From Christiangramia portivictoriae DSM 23547 (GTDB taxonomy: Bacteria > Bacteroidota > Bacteroidia > Flavobacteriales > Flavobacteriaceae), in the NCBI RefSeq assembly GCF_000423045.1, contig NZ_AUHF01000001.1, forward strand, positions 930,001 to 994,000: a stretch of DNA of 64,000 bases, written 5' to 3'. The notes under the pieces are model-generated. The model made no database searches. It saw only the letters and a list, made by a program, of their open reading frames with translations, and had not been told where the DNA came from. Both the position numbers and the translations under genes were made by a program. Each line of letters opens with the position of its first letter. Position 1 is the stretch's first letter. Shown one piece after another: positions 63,243 to 64,000 of the stretch.

Positions 63243-64000
63243 TTACACCCTAATCGTAAAATGCTCTTTTACCTGTTCACTTCGGAAGAAGACCAAACCC
63301 CATTGATACGTATCAATTGAAACCCGAACCTGCGGGTGTTCTTTAATTTCTTTCCAGGCTTCCTGCATTTCAGCAGACCAGTGGATGTCGTCAAAAATGA
63401 AAACAGAATCGTTGTGTGCTAGAGGTAAGAGCTTCAGGAAATATTCCAGTGTAGCCTGCTTGTGGTGATTTCCGTCGAAATATATAAGATCGAATTTCTC
63501 TGAAGTTTTCTGTTTGCTAGTGGTTGGTCGGAATTTTCCAGTTAGATCAGAAATGACATATTCAATTTTGTCAACTCTCAGGTCAATATTGTCAAACCCA
63601 AACTTATCAAATTGTTGCTGGGCGATCCCGGCGGTTTCTTTGCAGCCTTCGATAGTGATTAAATTTGTACCCCTGTTTGCTGCCATGGCTGCGGAAGCGA
63701 TGCCTAGTGATGTTCCAAGTTCCAGGGCATTTTTCACCTTCAGATAATTCACGATCCTCGCTAATAATCTGGCTCTGAAAAGTGTGATCCCGGCATTTTT
63801 CGCGATGGCATGCACCGGTCTTTGATTGGAATTAAAAACCCTGCTTCCGGCACCAAAATCTTCTACTTCAATAATTTCTTTATTCCGAAGAAGATCATTC
63901 CGAAACTCTTTGATCTGTGCATATTCTGAATGTTCCGTTGTATCATAAAAGCATCTGGTCACCAAATTATAAACAAAAGGGGAGTGAAGACCGTGTTGGT
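63243..64000 (-). CDS. Class I SAM-dependent methyltransferase (5' end outside window)
   Basis: The frame stays open to the end of the window: upstream of the TTG at 63965 it reads [19 protein letters not shown] (residues split over 63945-63998), which matches the conserved N terminus of this Bacteroidota family. So the true start lies beyond 64000. SAM motif I is [17 protein letters not shown], the acidic motif II ITIEG, and the later [10 protein letters not shown] and FIFDDIHWS are O-methyltransferase-like. The substrate is unknown. Confidence 0.88.
   Translation of the reverse strand, partial: QHGLHSPFVYNLVTRCFYDTTEHSEYAQIKEFRNDLLRNKEIIEVEDFGAGSRVFNSNQRPVHAIAKNAGITLFRARLLARIVNYLKVKNALELGTSLGIASAAMAANRGTNLITIEGCKETAGIAQQQFDKFGFDNIDLRVDKIEYVISDLTGKFRPTTSKQKTSEKFDLIYFDGNHHKQATLEYFLKLLPLAHNDSVFIFDDIHWSAEMQEAWKEIKEHPQVRVSIDTYQWGLVFFRSEQVKEHFTIRV

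Overview
The window looks like ordinary chromosome from a marine-type member of the Flavobacteriaceae (Bacteroidota), plausibly near Christiangramia/Gramella. The sequence clues are the Bacteroidota -7 promoter box TAnnTTTG before many genes, A-rich leaders instead of strong Shine-Dalgarno sites, moderate-to-low GC, and families typical of this group: DUF3667, DUF1599, DUF4197, DUF4920, DUF1684, Lacal_2735, a type III glutamine synthetase, a two-motif DnaJ zinc region and a long SecA without the zinc tail. Genus is an inference. I see no phage, integrase, transposase, CRISPR array or rRNA.

Layout. 1-9.4 kb: the end of an ABC exporter, a folP-cdaA-DUF3667 operon (folate and c-di-AMP), DUF1599, a DoxX-type membrane protein, tpiA-prmA, clpS, a secreted HEIGH metalloprotease, tRNA-Arg(ACG), DUF2461, apt. 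9.4-25 kb: a 50-residue gene, a Na+/Ca2+ exchanger, glnN, purM, three tandem related membrane proteins, prfA, pyrF, a BtuF-like cytosolic protein, DUF4197, and the fused mutase icmF. 25-38 kb: Lrp regulator, small membrane proteins, a secreted hydrolase-like protein lacking its nucleophile, MFS transporter, PII-Amt-porin cluster, crcB, MazG-like enzyme, ilvE, mnmD, a TIGR01777 oxidoreductase. 38-46 kb: YceI, grpE-dnaJ, then a compact five-gene operon (ABC ATPase, permease, MscS channel, outer-membrane barrel, NtrC-like regulator). 46-57 kb: PPK2, M28 peptidase, MATE-PAP2 operon, meaB, ohr, DUF2911, an ECF sigma operon, M23 peptidase. 57-64 kb: a REP-like palindrome array, secA, DUF2795, cobalamin adenosyltransferase, a LolD/MacB-type ABC ATPase and a methyltransferase running off the end.

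How genes fit together. Nitrogen: glnN, PII, Amt and a neighbouring porin make an ammonium uptake and assimilation set. Cobalamin: icmF, meaB, an ATP:cob(I)alamin adenosyltransferase and a BtuF-like protein support B12-dependent acyl-CoA mutase chemistry, although they are scattered. Protein quality: clpS, grpE, dnaJ and secA. The ECF sigma factor is followed by a probable anti-sigma factor and a secreted protein with charged repeats.

No clear new defence or biosynthetic system is visible. The items most worth a second look are the tandem YhhN-like membrane paralogues, the ECF operon with its repeat protein, the NtrC-like regulator with no DNA-binding domain and a changed GAFTGA loop together with a sigma-54-like site before grpE, the tandem REP-like array, and two small genes (9352-9504 and 62273-62446) that are easy to miss.
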